A stretch of 64,000 nucleotides of DNA from Aurelia coerulea (taxonomy: Eukaryota > Cnidaria > Scyphozoa > Semaeostomeae > Ulmaridae), in assembly GCA_039566865.1 (NCBI GenBank), contig CM076960.1, positions 6,248,001 through 6,312,000 of the forward strand. Reading direction: 5' to 3'. A program made the position numbers and the translations under genes. The notes under the pieces are model-generated. The model saw only the letters and a list, made by a program, of their open reading frames with translations, was not told the DNA's origin and did no database searches. Of the stretch, positions 22,499 to 35,255 are shown piece after piece; within the stretch, counting starts at the first letter, position 1, and each line of letters opens with the position of its first letter.

Positions 22499-22887
22499 AC
22501 TCACTTTCTTTATAAGAAACTAAGGTCCGGGGCTGGTAGGCAGCTTCTTAAATTTTTGGGCCATTTTGCTACCAAAAGTCTTTTACGTGTTTCTTACATT
22601 TTAATGCCAGAAGTGTAAAGTTAATCTTGTTTTGTGTAAAGGGCTCCCAAATTACTTAGTAAGATCGCAAGACAAGTCAATAGCATAATTTGGAACTCAA
22701 AATAATGTCCAAACAGTTGCAATAACTGTACAGTGCCAAAACATTTTTGACTGCGATAGGAAAATCAAAACTGTAAATAACAAAAATTTCTTAGCTTTTT
22801 AAATCCAGGTAGGGTTGTTTCTTAACTTTCGAAAAATGGAGCCTACCGTTTCTTATAAGCGGTTTCTTATGAAAAAGAATGAGTGTA
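22499..22887. mobile_element. MITE with CACTCA termini, TA duplication (AAGAAAC family)
   Basis: TA-CACTCACTTTCTTTATAAG at left and GTTTCTTATGAAAAAGAATG-AGTG-TA at right. Homologous in inverted orientation to 14567-14954 (shared ccgtttcttataagcggttt, caactgt, gggctcccaaattact). Confidence 0.8.
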
Positions 22888-23614
22888 TTTGATCGTTGAT
22901 GCTATTGCACAAAAATACAAAATTAAGCATTTGCGAGAACGAGGCAGAAATAGTTCTTCCTACAAAATGGTGTTCAATTGTCAGCCACCCTTATTGCTTG
23001 CGACAGCCTATCAGTGGCGATAACTATGGCCATGTAATCAGACTAGGGTCAAACGGCAAATCTCTTTGCTGGAGAATAATCTATAATTAATTCAAATAGG
23101 TCCATAATTCATCATCGCAAATTTTGTAAGCGAAGAACATATTTAAGCTCAGCATGCATGAAATTAGGATTCAAATTAAAATGTGGGCAAATTTGTTAAC
23201 AGTGCCAGCGTAAGCACTTGATTGACACGGTATTTCAAAGCGACTACAGATTGCAAACAAAGATGCTTCTCTCAAGCATAAAATAAAACAAACACATTGG
23301 TTTATTGATGCAAATCACAGATATAAATGCTGGGCAAAAGCTTATGATATGTTTGAATTCTGTCGTAAAAAGTGAGATGATATAGGCATTGGACACCCTA
23401 TGTACATATTCAGAGCCTGAAAAGTAAGCATTGAATATCTCGTTTAATTTGAGTTGATACCAACACCTAATGCTCATCTCGATCAGGTAGATGAAATACC
23501 CGCGGCAGATCTTTAAACCGGGTGATTCAAAACATTTTAAGACGTTTGAACACCTGTAGCTACTGAGCTAAAGTTATAGACCGATATAGAGTATGATTAT
23601 GGTAGATGTGAAGC

Positions 23615-23806
23615 TAATCGGCTAAGGCTTGTTTTACCCATTTCAAGTCATGTGACAATACTCTTGGGAAGTTTTAGCATTATGCCATATTTTGCACTCA
23701 TGGCACAACTTTGCATGGCACGAAATATGTTCGAGAAATCAAAAGATGCTTTGTCGAGGGATTAATCACATGACTTGAAATGGGTGTAAACAAACCTGGG
23801 CCGATT
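23615..23806. mobile_element. Short MITE, copy 1 of 2 in this gene
   Basis: Terminal arms aatcggctaagg...ccatttcaagtcatgtga and the complement tcacatgacttgaaatggg...ggccgatt are about 40 bp long. A second, inverted copy is at 55073-55280. Confidence 0.65.
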
Positions 23807-24384
23807 TCGTCTATTGCTTGCAAATTTGAGAAAGGATTCTGGAGCTGTTTGAAAGATTTTGATAGGAACATCGCTGAGAACGACATAATTGATGTTGAAA
23901 AACTTAATTTTCTTATCCAAGCTACCATGCTATCAACACAAGAATCATCATTTTATACCAATCTGATACATGTTTTGAGGGCTACGGGCTCACAAATGTA
24001 TATAACTTTTCGAATAATCAGGCAGGAATCTTTTTCTGTAAATTTATTATTAACTTCTTAAGCAAGGTTGAATTTTGTTAAACAAAGACTTAAGTTTTCA
24101 AGAAGACAAAGCAATATGCCTTTTAGAAGAATAGATATGACACTTTTATGCACTCAGTCAAATAAAACTAGACAAAGATTGATAAGCACAGTTGATTGAA
24201 TACAATTTGTGAAGTGTATTGTCGACGCTGCCAAATCACTGTCTTAATATTCTTTGTTTCGCAAATTTGCCCATACTATCTTTTCCTGCTAGCACAATAA
24301 AGCAGTTGGCCACATTGGTTTTACATGTCCTAGACCGTAGCTTGAAAGAATTTCGTTTGTCTTCAATCAAAAGTACTTATGCTA

Positions 24385-24835
24385 CAGGGTGTCTCATTAA
24401 AAAGCTTCCCAGTTTTAAACTTTCTCTCATGTAGACGAGGGGAATAATGATTTAATATAGATCGTACGTGATAATCAAGAGAGAAAACACCGTGAGTGGT
24501 CACTGAAGGGGCACATAACGTTAAGACACCTTTCCTTTGGAGGAGTGTCAATGATATTGAGAGGAATTAAAAATTATAGGCAGATCCTTATGGCATGGGC
24601 TATCACGCTGTTGATGTTGTAAAATGCTGCTAATAAATGCTGAATAGTTGATTTCGGTTTTCAGATTTGGTGTCCCCCCTGCCCTATGTTTCCGCAACTC
24701 AATTTACTTCAAATTAGTGCTCATTTAGTACCTGTATTACTGTGCTTTTTTGAAATAGTTGTATATGTTTTGCAAGGCTAAGTGGGTCGATATATATTTA
24801 ATCTAAAACTGGGAAGCTTTTCATGAGACACCCTG
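24385..24835. mobile_element. MITE, CAGGGTG family
   Basis: CAGGGTGTCTCATTAAAAAG followed by cttcccagttttaaac pairs with ctaaaactgggaag and cttttcatgagacaccctg. TA borders the left end; the right has ct. It lies in the intron just downstream (minus strand) of the 51-base mini-exon. Confidence 0.8.
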
Positions 24836-24852
24836 CTTGTTATTCAACTTAC

Positions 24853-24903
24853 ACTGCGATAAGGCTGCTGCCGTGATGTCTACCGGAGGAATCTGTGAGC
24901 CTG
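24853..24903 (-). CDS. 51-base cytoplasmic mini-exon
   Basis: Acceptor GTTTTTCAG (or CAGCAG three bases further on, a NAGNAG site) and donor TCGCAGT|GTAAGT, phase 1 at both ends. It encodes GSQIPPVDITAAALSQ. Skipping it would leave the frame intact, so it may be alternatively spliced. Confidence 0.6.
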
Positions 24904-25339
24904 CTGAAAAACGAGCAGATTTACTGATTACATGCAGTCTTGTTGAATCGAAAGAAACAATTAAAAGTAATGAAGCAATCAATTACTACAATAGGTTAGC
25001 AAAAGACTTATAAAAGTAGAGAAACACACAATGAAATGGGCAAAACTGAGCTTTGCACAGTGTCTAATCCAACTGCTGGGGAGGGGGGAGGGGGTGGTAA
25101 TGAATGCAGTGCATACAAAAACTGAATACCACTAAATTCAGCTTCTAAAAGTATGCGGACGGTCTTAATGAAAGAAGAGTCACTATCGATGAAAAACTAC
25201 CTTTTCACCATCACATAGATGATGTCTGTATGACAGTCAAAACAAAGGTATAGACATTCTCTAGATTGTCAAGCCACATTAACTTCAGTGAAGCAAGGGT
25301 ATTGTTTACCTCTGTCATCTTTATACACACAGTCTTTCC

Positions 25340-25607
25340 CACAGTCTTTATGCCGCAAACGTTCATTGTAATTGATTTAGGTTGTAGTTAGCGTATAGTA
25401 ATTAGTTTACAAGTATTCTTTGTTTTCTTTTTGTGCGTTGTCCTAGTAGTGTTCATTGTTTTTTGTTATATGTAAGAACATGGGGTAGCCATGCCATTTT
25501 GCTCCTCACGTTATTGTCCCTGTAGTGTTGTGCAGTTGTATAGTATTAATATGTAGAGTAGGTAAACATGTATTGTAAGAATTTTATATGGATAAAAAAA
25601 AAAAAAA
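25340..25607 (+). repeat. Possible retroposed sequence ending in an A-run
   Basis: A sequence without coding capacity ends in a run of about 14 A (25594-25607). This could be a LINE 3' UTR or a retroposed transcript. No target duplication was identified. Confidence 0.3.
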
Positions 25608-25624
25608 ATCTTTATACCTTGCGT

Positions 25625-25815
25625 TGTACATAAATTTTAACACCGTATTCCTATAGATTAATCAGACTTTCAGACGTCTTGTAACCAGGTTTTTCTTTTC
25701 TTTTTATTATATTAATATTATTGTATTGTATGGTAGATGGAGGGCCCCTTGAAAATTAGCACTTGAAAGAGGGCTACCCTACTTACATATATGAGATAAA
25801 ATCAAATCAAATCTG
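25625..25815 (+). mobile_element. 5'-truncated LINE, only the 3' UTR left (same family as 38.8-42.4 kb)
   Basis: The text tagatggagggccccttgaa, ttagcacttgaaagagggct and the tail aaatcaaatcaaat match the 3' end of the minus-strand LINE at 38815-38990, here on the plus strand. It shows that this LINE family has dispersed more than once in the window. Confidence 0.75.
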
Positions 25816-26883
25816 GTCAAACTTTAAAGCCCTTGATTCAGTATTTTATAGCAAAGCTGTCAACAGTAACATCAATCGGTTACAAAAATGTCTTTAAGGC
25901 TTTAGTGTAGGGATTTTAATCATTTTTGAAGAAGTTTTATCGAGGCATGGTGATTTTACAATCCATAACAAGAACCTACAGAAACGGCTCTTATAAGGTA
26001 ATGAAACGCTCTACGACTTAGACCCGTCATCTAATTGCGAGAATTCCCAAACAAAAGCTGTATCATTTCCTCATAGGTCTCACACAATAACATTTAGGAT
26101 AAGTTCCCTAAGATTTAGGGGAGAAATGTTGTCGAGGAACTTAAACAAACATGTAAAAGCATCGAGCCCGTTTCATATATCTAAAATAAAATTTCTTTTA
26201 AGCCCGTTCTTTTGCGCTTATTGTAATTCAAATTTGACAAACACAAAGAAACCAGGGGGCTCTCGACGTTATGAACAATTTTTACAAGTTTACTTGACCT
26301 TACTCTACTATTGTCTAACTTTACAGTGATATTTACTGTTGGAAAACCAAACTAGCCCTATTCTTAGTGGAAAAGAAAGCTAATTATTCAAATTATTCGA
26401 ATTACCAGAAATCTAATTGCTACCAATATTAAGAAGGTATGTTACCCCAGATAACGCAGTGGTGCATTATGTCAAAATTGACCTCAACATGTACAGAGCT
26501 GGAGAGAAGATGATCATTGGCTGGTTTTGAAAGAATGATTGAACAAATCTGCAACTGCCATTAAAGAAACTGCCCAACTGTCCGAGATGAATTCAATTTC
26601 ATAGCGGAATGTTTGCATAGCGGACAAAAAATTTACAAAGCTAACATGTTCACTACACTACCAACGGGCTAGAAAGACTGTGTCCTTCATAGCTAAGTTT
26701 TAGGTGTCCCCCCGTCTTGCAACATCTAAGATTTAGAAATTTTGCAAGCCAGTAAATTACGTTTTCAGGTTTCCACAAGAACTTTAATTGTTTTTTCCTG
26801 GACTATACAGACAGTCTATTTAGAGACAAGAAGAACATTGGAGAATAGTAGAGTAATGAGTGAATAATGTAAATATATCTTAC

Positions 26884-27270
26884 TTTCAGTGCTAGCAGAG
26901 CTTGTTGTAGTTGCAGTGGCATCTATTTGACTGAAATGATTTGTATGCAAGGATTGCACTGGCTGTGTTTCTCGACTGGGCACCGTTCTCGATACGTCCA
27001 AAGCATCTGCACTGGTTGCACTGAGCATATTTCTTGTATCTTGTTGATTACTAGCATTCTGAGCTCTATTGAATTTGAAACACAGGCACATGACAATAAA
27101 GAGAAGGACTGTAATCGCAGTTGTAATGGCTATATATACCGAAGCTGACAGTCCTTCATCTTTGAAGTTGGCTGCTGGATGCCCTCTTTCGTTTAAGTTT
27201 ATCAACTCAGGATATATTGTGGTCTTAGGACGTTGCTTCTTGTTCAGGTTTATACTTTCAGAAGAACTAT
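26884..27270 (-). CDS. Exon encoding stalk, transmembrane helix and juxtamembrane tail
   Basis: Acceptor CTACATTTTAG and donor CTGAAA|GTAAGA, phase 1 at both ends. A polar stalk (NLNKKQRPKTTIYPELINL) leads to ASVYIAITTAITVLLFIVMC, a clear membrane-spanning helix, then LCFKFNRAQN as the basic stop-transfer side and a Ser/Thr-rich cytoplasmic stretch (ATATTTSSAST). Confidence 0.8.
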
Positions 27271-27516
27271 CTAAAATGTAGACAGTTAAAGAAAGCTCAT
27301 TTAACTTCTTATAGAAAGTTCTTAACTTCCTGTCATAAATGATGTGAATGAAATTCATTGTTGTCTGTGAAAAACATATTGTCTAGAATGCAGGAGGAAA
27401 AGAGAGAATGTTGCTTTCTGGTTGATTTCACTTGATTTTGATTTAATTCGATTTAAAAAGAGAAGTTAAACACTTTGCAAGCCTGTAGGGTTCTAGATAT
27501 CAATCAAGTCTCTTAA

Positions 27517-28103
27517 CCCTATTTTGGTTGGGGGGGGCAAATTTGCCCCCCTAGTAGACTTTTTGTTATAACTCTGCCAGGAGAACAACGACGGCTTGGA
27601 AACATTCTGACTTTTCGTTGCTACTTATTATGCAACGACTCAAGAAGTTTTATAGAAATATTTTGACAATTGAGGGGGAGGGAGACAATTTTCCGGACCT
27701 GACTCTTCAAAATCACCAATTCTCAAATATTAATTTTCGCAAAAAAAGTAGCGAAATTGCAATATATTGCAAAAATCTTTTGCAGGGTAGTACTCTTTGA
27801 TGTAATCTATCATAATTTTCATGTTTGGATGGAAATTATGCTCCAAATTAAATTTTATCGCATTTTTCCTGATTTTGACCGATTTTGCCACTTTTCTTGA
27901 CCACACAAAGAAAAATGCTGACGCAAGCAATAATGGAGGCTAATTTTAGGTTAACTTTTATATTTTCATAAAGTACATGCTTGGGGCTATTATTGCACCA
28001 AATTTGGTTGCTCTATCTATTCCCAGTCAAGAGTTAGGTAGGGGGGGGGGTTTGCCCCCCCCAACCAAAATAGGATGTGTCAGATAGCCCAACCACTATA
28101 GGG
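27517..28103. mobile_element. piggyBac-like nonautonomous element, TTAA duplication
   Basis: TTAA-CCCTATTTTGGTTGGGG at left and ACTATAGGG-TTAA at right, with internal inverted blocks of G and C runs around ggcaaatttgcccccc. CCCTA/TAGGG ends with exact TTAA repeats are characteristic of piggyBac. 587 bp, no transposase. Confidence 0.75.
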
Positions 28104-28509
28104 TTAAAATGCCCATCAATTCGTAGCTATCACAATTCATGACGATATTCTATTCGGGATATTTGGGCAGTCCAATACCGTAGGGGGGGGGGGGGTATAA
28201 ATATGCCATCTTTTTTAACTCCGAGACTATGTAAAAAGTGAAACTTTGTACTAATGGTCCAAGGACACAAGGGAAGCAATTTAGATGCACATTTCAAAGA
28301 AATTGTATTATTTAAATTTTGAATAAAAGGTTATGCGCACCAGTGGTGACCAAATGTTGTTCGGATGTAAATAGGTACAATTTTAAAACAAGGTTAAACA
28401 AACTTGAATATCCACACCTTACTGTCTAAAGATATTATGGCACAATGTGAAATGCAGGCCTAGTCTTGTGCTTGCTGTTAATTTTAGCAATTGTCATTGG
28501 CTCATTTAA

Positions 28510-29162
28510 CCCTATTTTAACCGATGGGTGGGAGCGTTTTTCGCACCCCCCCCCCCATGCCGGATTTTTTAATAGCTTCCAAGCGATGCTAGCTATAAAG
28601 CTGAAACTTCTTGATTTTTCCTAAAATTTAATTGCAAATCAGAAAATGAAAGTTTAAACACCTATTGTTTGACCATGTGACCACCACATGCCCATATTTG
28701 GAGAGTGGTCACAAAGAAATTCTTTAAAATGGCTCTAATTTCTTTCTTTGTTTCTACATCTCAACAATATATATACCATTCGATTCATCTTGATGAGTAA
28801 TTTCGTTTGATATATAATTCATTTATATTTGCTGACATCAGCAGTTTATTATTTCTATGACGTCATCAGTCGTTGTAACGTCATATTTCTAATCAATTAG
28901 TAATTTTTGCATGCAAAACTCATGGAATTCCTTCAAATATCGATAAAGGTACTTGATCTCACCAATTATATGCGAAATTAATGGTTTTTAATCATAATTA
29001 TTGAGCAAACAAATTGGCATTGAATGAAATTGTCATTAATTGATTAGTTAATTAATTCGAAACCACAAATATCCGCATGAAACCGTATGAAACTACAAAT
29101 TAAGGCTATCAAGCAGGCACTTGGATGGTTCTTTGCCGATTTTAATCCAGCTCCAGGTCAGT

Positions 29163-29193
<31 letters not shown>

Positions 29194-29672
29194 TCCGTTT
29201 GCAGAAGTTTCCCGCGATACAGATTTGACACCATAAGACCGTCATTAGCAGCTTAATTAGCCCATTAGCCACTTATTGATAGTATTCATTATGCAAATAA
29301 GTCAAGTTTTTTTGCAAATAGCTCGATTTTGTCAGGTGAAGTTGAGAGGAAAAAATTCACATTGACTGGGGGAAGGCACGTGGTCACACTGAACCAAAAG
29401 ATCTCCATGCATATGATTCTGCACAGAGGTTATCTTCGTGACTGCTTGCCTCAAATTAGAAGCCCGCGAATAGAAACATTCTGATTGATTGATATGCTAT
29501 TTTTAGATTCTCCTCATCCTCGTTGACATAAAATTATGATTCCTGTCCTTATACAGTGCAAGTTTCATTGTCTTAGCTGTTACAATTTCAGAGAAAATCA
29601 GAGGGGGCGGGGGGGGGGCGAAAAACGGCCTCCCGGTAGCAAATAGCTTTTTTTTACCCGGTTACGATAGGG
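28510..29672. mobile_element. piggyBac-like nonautonomous element 2
   Basis: TTAA-CCCTATTTTAACCG at left; CGGTTACGATAGGG-CTAA at right, with inverted subterminal blocks gcgtttttcgcaccccc and gggggcgaaaaacg. 1163 bp, no coding region. It includes an AAAG microsatellite at about 29163-29192. Confidence 0.65.
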
Positions 29673-30193
29673 CTAATAGAGTTTTGCACCAGTCAAGATC
29701 TCATGCTTATACTACGGATATAAAATCTTAGTCCTTGTTTAAATATCGTATTTGCCGTGTCGAATTTAATAGGTAGATGTTGCTAAAAATGTTCAAGTGT
29801 CAATTAAATTCGACTTGAAAACAATTTTTAAATCGCAAGCCGCTTTAAGTGGTCCAAACGGCAGGAGTTTGCAAGCAATGTCGCGTAAACGACAGAGGCA
29901 CGACTTTATTTAAGCATCGAATTTCTGACGCGCCCAATTAATCAATTTTAGTCTAAGGTATGATGCTGCTACATTCGATCAGCCAATGCGCTTGCGCATT
30001 AAAGAGACGGTGTTGAGAAAAATGTCATTTTAACTATTTTATATTCAATCCGACACGGCAAAAAACGATGATAAAGCAGATTTTTAGATACGGCAGACTC
30101 TGCCGTTGTTAATACAATTCGATTCGACATGGCAAAATACGATGTTTAAACTAAGCCTTGGCCACGGCGTTTAGCACCAAAGTTTTACCTTAC

Positions 30194-30574
30194 CATATAT
30201 AAACTTGAACTGCAATCTCTTCTCACCACATCCACTGTATATAACAATTTTGGTGCCAGGTTCAGGCCTCAGCAAACCACCATATGGATGGATACATTTC
30301 CCCGTTTCGGTATGTTTAACTGAAAATTCATTTGTTTGAACGAATTTTGAGATATCCGAACTGCAGTCAGTATCAAGTCTGATAAATGAATCATCTTGTA
30401 GACTTTCGGGTACTGCACATTTTCCACTGTCAAAATGCCTGAGATTCTTGCTTTGGGGCAATATAAATTTCTGGTCACAGCTTTCAGTCAAAATTAATCG
30501 ATTACTTTTGGCATCAAAGGCAATACACAAACCACTGTAATGCTTGATGAGGAATACTTTTGTTGACGAAGGTG
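30194..30574 (-). CDS. Exon encoding a beta-trefoil-like (ricin B-like) domain
   Basis: Acceptor TTTCTTTCAG and donor TATATG|GTAAGG, phase 1 at both ends, 126 whole codons. The repeats read FLIKHYSGLCIAFD, LRHFDSGKCAVPE and FSVKHTETGKCIHP, each with the loop-then-Cys pattern of beta-trefoil lectin subdomains, ending RLQFKFIY. Six or more cysteines suggest an extracellular fold. The QxW motifs of true ricin B domains are absent, so the fold is inferred from repeat spacing. Confidence 0.7.
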
Positions 30575-31094
30575 CTGAAAGAAAGATGATATATGCTCTG
30601 TTATGTCATTACTCTATCGAATTCAGCCGAATTTAAGATCTGCATGACTCTATTTCAGTGTCTGGTCAATGCTTTGAGAGTGCTTATATGAGAACAGGTG
30701 AAATGAAACAAGTGCCTGTCTAAGTTTGTTTTGTTCTTTAGATCAATCTGAAACCTAAGATCGATGCGTAATTCTCATGAAAATAAAATATCAGGGCGAA
30801 CGAAAACTTTGAAACGTAATTGTGGAGGAGATGTTGCACCATGTGGTGCCACTTTCATTGTATGGTCGTCCATTTGTTCTTCCCCAGCAGTACAAATGGA
30901 CAAATGGACGCAAGAAACTAAAACCTTCACCGAAAAAAACTAATCGCAATAAACCAATATAATGAGGTGTATTTGTAATGTAATACGATCAGACAGCTCG
31001 ATACAGATGATCATCTCGCGTTGTTGATCACTTGGCTCCAGATCTTTGTTGTAGCGTCACATATTTGTTGAAAAACAAAGTCCTTATGGGTTAA

Positions 31095-31623
31095 ACACAC
31101 TTTGGTCAGGACCTCTATAATTTTTTCTGATAACTCTGCAACGAGGAATTATGTGACAATGCAACTTTCAAACTCTTTATAGGAGCTACCAGTACAGCTT
31201 CATGGAAATATTTTGACATATGTGGTGGGGGGGGGGAGAAATTTTTCTGGAACTGACCCCGTCAAAATGGCAAATTCGCAAGTCACAATTTTCGCGAAAA
31301 AATTGTATTTTGCAATTTTCTTTTGCAGGTTAGTGTTATTTGATGTATCTGATTATAACTCTCATGTTTGGATGGAACTTGTGCTCAAAATTTGACTCTA
31401 TCATGTTTTTCCTGATTTTGCCCAATTCTGCCATTTTTCTTCACCACATAAATAAAAATGCTGACGTGAGCAATACTGATAGCTACTTTTCAGTAAAGCT
31501 TTAAATTTCTAATAAGTACATGCCTTGAGCTATCAACACCTAATCAAGAGTTAGATATGGGGGAAGCTTGTTTGCCCCCCCCAACCAATATAGGACGTGA
31601 CCGATAGCCCGACGAATATAGGG
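31095..31623. mobile_element. piggyBac-like nonautonomous element 3, diverged
   Basis: Homologous to the 27517-28103 element (tttgccccccccaaccaatatagga and the closing tatagggt; interior gaactgacc...caaaatggcaaatt). The left end TTAA-acacactttgg is decayed. Confidence 0.6.
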
Positions 31624-32333
31624 TAAAGAAGCTGCCATAATATACTATTGCTACAAGCGCGAACTACGTGCAGTGGCTTCGATACGAAATCGTTTCACAT
31701 ACAGGATACCCTCTCCAGCTTTAAAATGAGCATCAAAATCTGGAAGGGAGAGGCATGTAATTGTAGACTATGTTGACCTTTCGTGGCTCAGGTTGGGATA
31801 TTGAGCTGACATGAATTTCCTGGCATGTAAATACCAACAGAAAAAAACATTGTAAACATTGAAAATTAAGTACCAGTTATATGGCCATAGGCTAACGATG
31901 AATATTTTGTATCCTGAATTGAATTAGTTATTGCTTGGCTCTCTTCATTGCTTAAGTTTCGAGGCTGACTATGTACTAGCCTAACTTAAGAGCAGTTTCT
32001 CCAAAGGGAAATGCGGTAGGTTGTACTGAAAATGATTGATGTGTTGTAGATTCGTTCAAATACCTTTGATTGATGGCAGGCATTTCATTCTCTCAAGCAC
32101 CCAAATTCTTTGAACAACTTTTAATAACCCGAAATCTAACGTATTACGTTGAGATGACTCGGCATTTATCTCAGCATACTGAGTATACCGACTACTGAGT
32201 AATAAATGCATTTGAAAATTCGACATCGTACAAGGACTAAGATTAAAATGACATTTCGAGCATAACTCTTCATTAGGTTTAAAGATAGAAAAAGAAGCGA
32301 GCCAATATTGAGTAATACTCCTGAGTATACCGA

Positions 32334-33240
32334 CTACTGAATAAGATAATCAATAGCCAAGGCGTAAAATTTCAAGAAATTAAAGCTGCTTGCAGCAGTG
32401 ATAGAATCATGTGATAGAATTTCATAGGACACTGTAATGAAAGCTTTTGGAAGGTTAACTAATTTTTTCAAAATTTCTGTCAATACTAAGAGGAAGTCCT
32501 CTGCAGACCTTTCTTTATTGAATCCACACTGCATTTCAGTCACAATCTTGTGATCATCTAAACGATCATCGATTGTGTTGAAGATTTGACTCTCTAGTAG
32601 CTTTGATGGGATGCGATGGACGACATTAAGAGAGCCCTGTAATTCTTTCTTTCTTGCTTCTTTTCTATTTTGAAAGGGTATTCAATCTGTGGTATCTTGC
32701 AGCAGCTTCCAAATACACTCTGATGGTAACTTGATGTAAAAATAATCTCTAGGCTGTTTACAATACTGGGTTGGAGTATTTTAAGTTCTCTGCTGGTGAT
32801 TAAATCAGGCATTGATGCTTTGCTTGCATTTATATATCTTAATTGCTTCAAGAGAGCATCCCTGTTGCAGTTTGAATCTTGTACTGCGGGGCTTATTCTA
32901 TAGACATGTTTGATTTCTTTGCCAATATTTAGTGTGAATCTTTGTGATATTTCTGATCTGATCGGAACTGATCTCTTCAATATCTGGCATCAGCCTTCCT
33001 CAAGAGTCTCACTGCTTCATTTTTCCCTTTCAATATCTCTTCCATTCGTTGACGCTCTTGGTGTTCCCATCGCAATTCGTTAAAGTTTGTATCTATACTT
33101 CATTATCTTTCTGATCATCCTGTCAATTAAAGGGTAAAGAGCCACACTTGATCCTTGATTTTCTTCTGTAGATGTGGTCCTGATTTATATTTGCATACAT
33201 TTTTGACCAGCACCATGTTGTGTCTTCAAATGTTATCGTG
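32334..33240 (-). pseudogene. Decayed LINE reverse transcriptase fragment
   Basis: Minus-strand frames show a jockey/CR1-like reverse transcriptase N-terminal part: LKQLRYINASKASMPDLIT, then PFKIEKKQERKNYRALLM (normally K-x-NYRPIS), then MQCGFNKERSAEDFLLVL (normally QFGFR-x-RSTE). The pieces lie in different frames with stops between, and the catalytic YADD part is missing. Confidence 0.65.
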
Positions 33241-33519
33241 AAATATCGAGCATATGTGCTAAGGAGCATTGTATATACCATTCGTAAATGCTCTAACATC
33301 TAAACATGATGGAAGTTTCTAAAACATCTAGGATTGTCATCAGGAAAAATGATGGTTACGGCTGCATCTTAAGACAATATAGATTCAAATCACAGATAAA
33401 CTAGGCCAACTGCGCCGAAAGAGTTAGTCTATCAAATTGCTACTTTCTTGATATGGACAAACTATGTGCCTCTTCTTAGTGTTTGATTTGCTGATTAGAC
33501 CATCATTCGACATTTCGAA

Positions 33520-34141
33520 GCGACATGGCGTTCGACCACAGGAAGCCCAGGCGGTTGATTGAACGATAATAAGTTTAAAACTTCAAAATAGTAAATTGTA
33601 ATACCTTTGTGTCTTATCTGTTGCACTTCTCTACGGCTGCATTGTGTTTCCTTTGTTGACTTCTGTACTGCGTAATTGTTCGAATACGAGAGTTCGATGT
33701 GAAGTAACCTTTGATGGTGCATGCCTTTGATTTGACTAGACTTGCATTGAAAAAGTGGCAGATTTTCCATTTCAAACATTGCAGATGAAGAAACAAAGTA
33801 TTGGAAAGCATAGTTCGATGATTGAGGAACATTTTGATATGTTGCCTTACGAATTTAGTCTTTGGATGGCGGAGTGCGAGCGAGGACAAAACAGCTTATT
33901 GAATTTGGCTTGAAGGAGAGTTTCACTCCTTGTAACTTTATATAGGAAGGCGTAGTGTTACTTCACATCGAACTCTCGTATTCGAACAATTACGCAGCAC
34001 AGAAGTCAACAAAGGAAACACAATGCAGCCGTAGAGAAGTGCAACAGATAAGACACAAAGGTATTACAATTAACTATTTTGAAGTTTTAAACTTATTATC
34101 GTTTAATCAACCGCCTGGGCTTCCTGTGGTTCGACATGTCA
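33520..34141. repeat. Large inverted repeat, arms about 190 bp, loop about 240 bp
   Basis: Left arm 33520-33712 and right arm 33951-34141 are near-perfect inverted copies (acatcgaactctcgtattcg; ggcttcctgtggttcgac at the outer end). This looks like a foldback element. No target duplication was identified. Confidence 0.75.
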
Positions 34142-34424
34142 ATATTAAAAAAACATGAGTTGAGTCTTTAATATTTTGACCCTAATTACAATATGTTACA
34201 AATCAACTACCGATTTTTCTTTATAAAGATGATTTGTGTCTTCAAGTGCGTATTCAAATGAAAATCTGAAGAGAAAATGTTCATGGTTATTCTCCTGGCC
34301 TTACGATTTATCACAAAGTTGCGCTTTCCACCTGATACGTCGATTTAAAGGAAAATTATCAAAACATAACGGCAAAGTAAAGAAATCTTGTGAAACAGTT
34401 TGAAAATTAAATAATCTTACTTAC

Positions 34425-34457
34425 TTGTGTATTTCAAATTGAGTCCTGATGATGCAG
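34425..34457 (-). CDS. 33-base linker exon B
   Basis: Acceptor TTTTTTCTTGTAG and donor ACACAA|GTAAGT, phase 1 at both ends, encoding AASSGLNLKYT. A paralogue of linker exon A; at least 150 bp of the downstream intron is also similar in both places (acaaagttgc, ttaaataatct), so a genomic segment was duplicated. Confidence 0.75.
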
Positions 34458-34846
34458 CTACAAGAAAAAAAGAAATTAAATCGAAAGATTGATTCAAAGG
34501 TCTAAAAGTAAACAATGCAGATATTTCGGTTATTTGTAGCATTTATGCCAACACTGACGTAAGTAGCTTATACTTGTTCTGTTGTTTAAAGAGCACAATC
34601 CTTTGAAAAAATACATACCCCATAGATAAATACCTTAATGGAGTCTCTTGTAATAATAGAAGACACTTCATCTCTTTTTTCAGATTTTTAGTAAGATTCG
34701 ATCCATTTTTAGAGTTATGCACATTTTACACGCTGATGATGAATCTTGGAATTGATCCGAAACGTTCTAATATAATAATGGCTTAACCAATCGTTCATGC
34801 CTCTTGCATTTGTCATTTTATCATTTTATCATTTTGATTTGTCATA

Positions 34847-35255
34847 CAGTAAAAGCCCGCCTAAAAGAACGCATGTTTTGGGGGTTCAGACTGATCTCGT
34901 TCTTATTTATCGGGTATTATCTGTGAAATGAGGCTGAAAGTGTTCTTAAGGTGTTCTTAAAATGCAGGAATTCAGAGTTTTATACAAAACAGCATGTTTT
35001 GTCTGCAGCAAATAAAGACTGTTTTGTTAAGGACAAAAGACCGATGATAAAATTCATTTGGTTGCGTAATTGTATTCAGCAAAGTTCAAACACATTGACA
35101 GTATTTAATTTAGTAACTCATGCCATGCAGCTTTTAACAGAAGAAAAATTTCCATTTTTCAGGCTGAATGTGTTCTTATGTCTATGATACTTTGTAAACC
35201 AAATTTCAGCCTGAGTGTTCTTAATTCATTTGCTCTTTTATGCGGGTTTTTACTG
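34847..35255. mobile_element. pogo/Tigger-like MITE, TA duplication
   Basis: TA-CAGTAAAAGCCCGCCTAAAAG at left and CTTTTATGCGGGTTTTTACTG-TA at right. CAGT...CCCGC termini with TA flanks resemble pogo-type elements. 409 bp. Confidence 0.75.
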
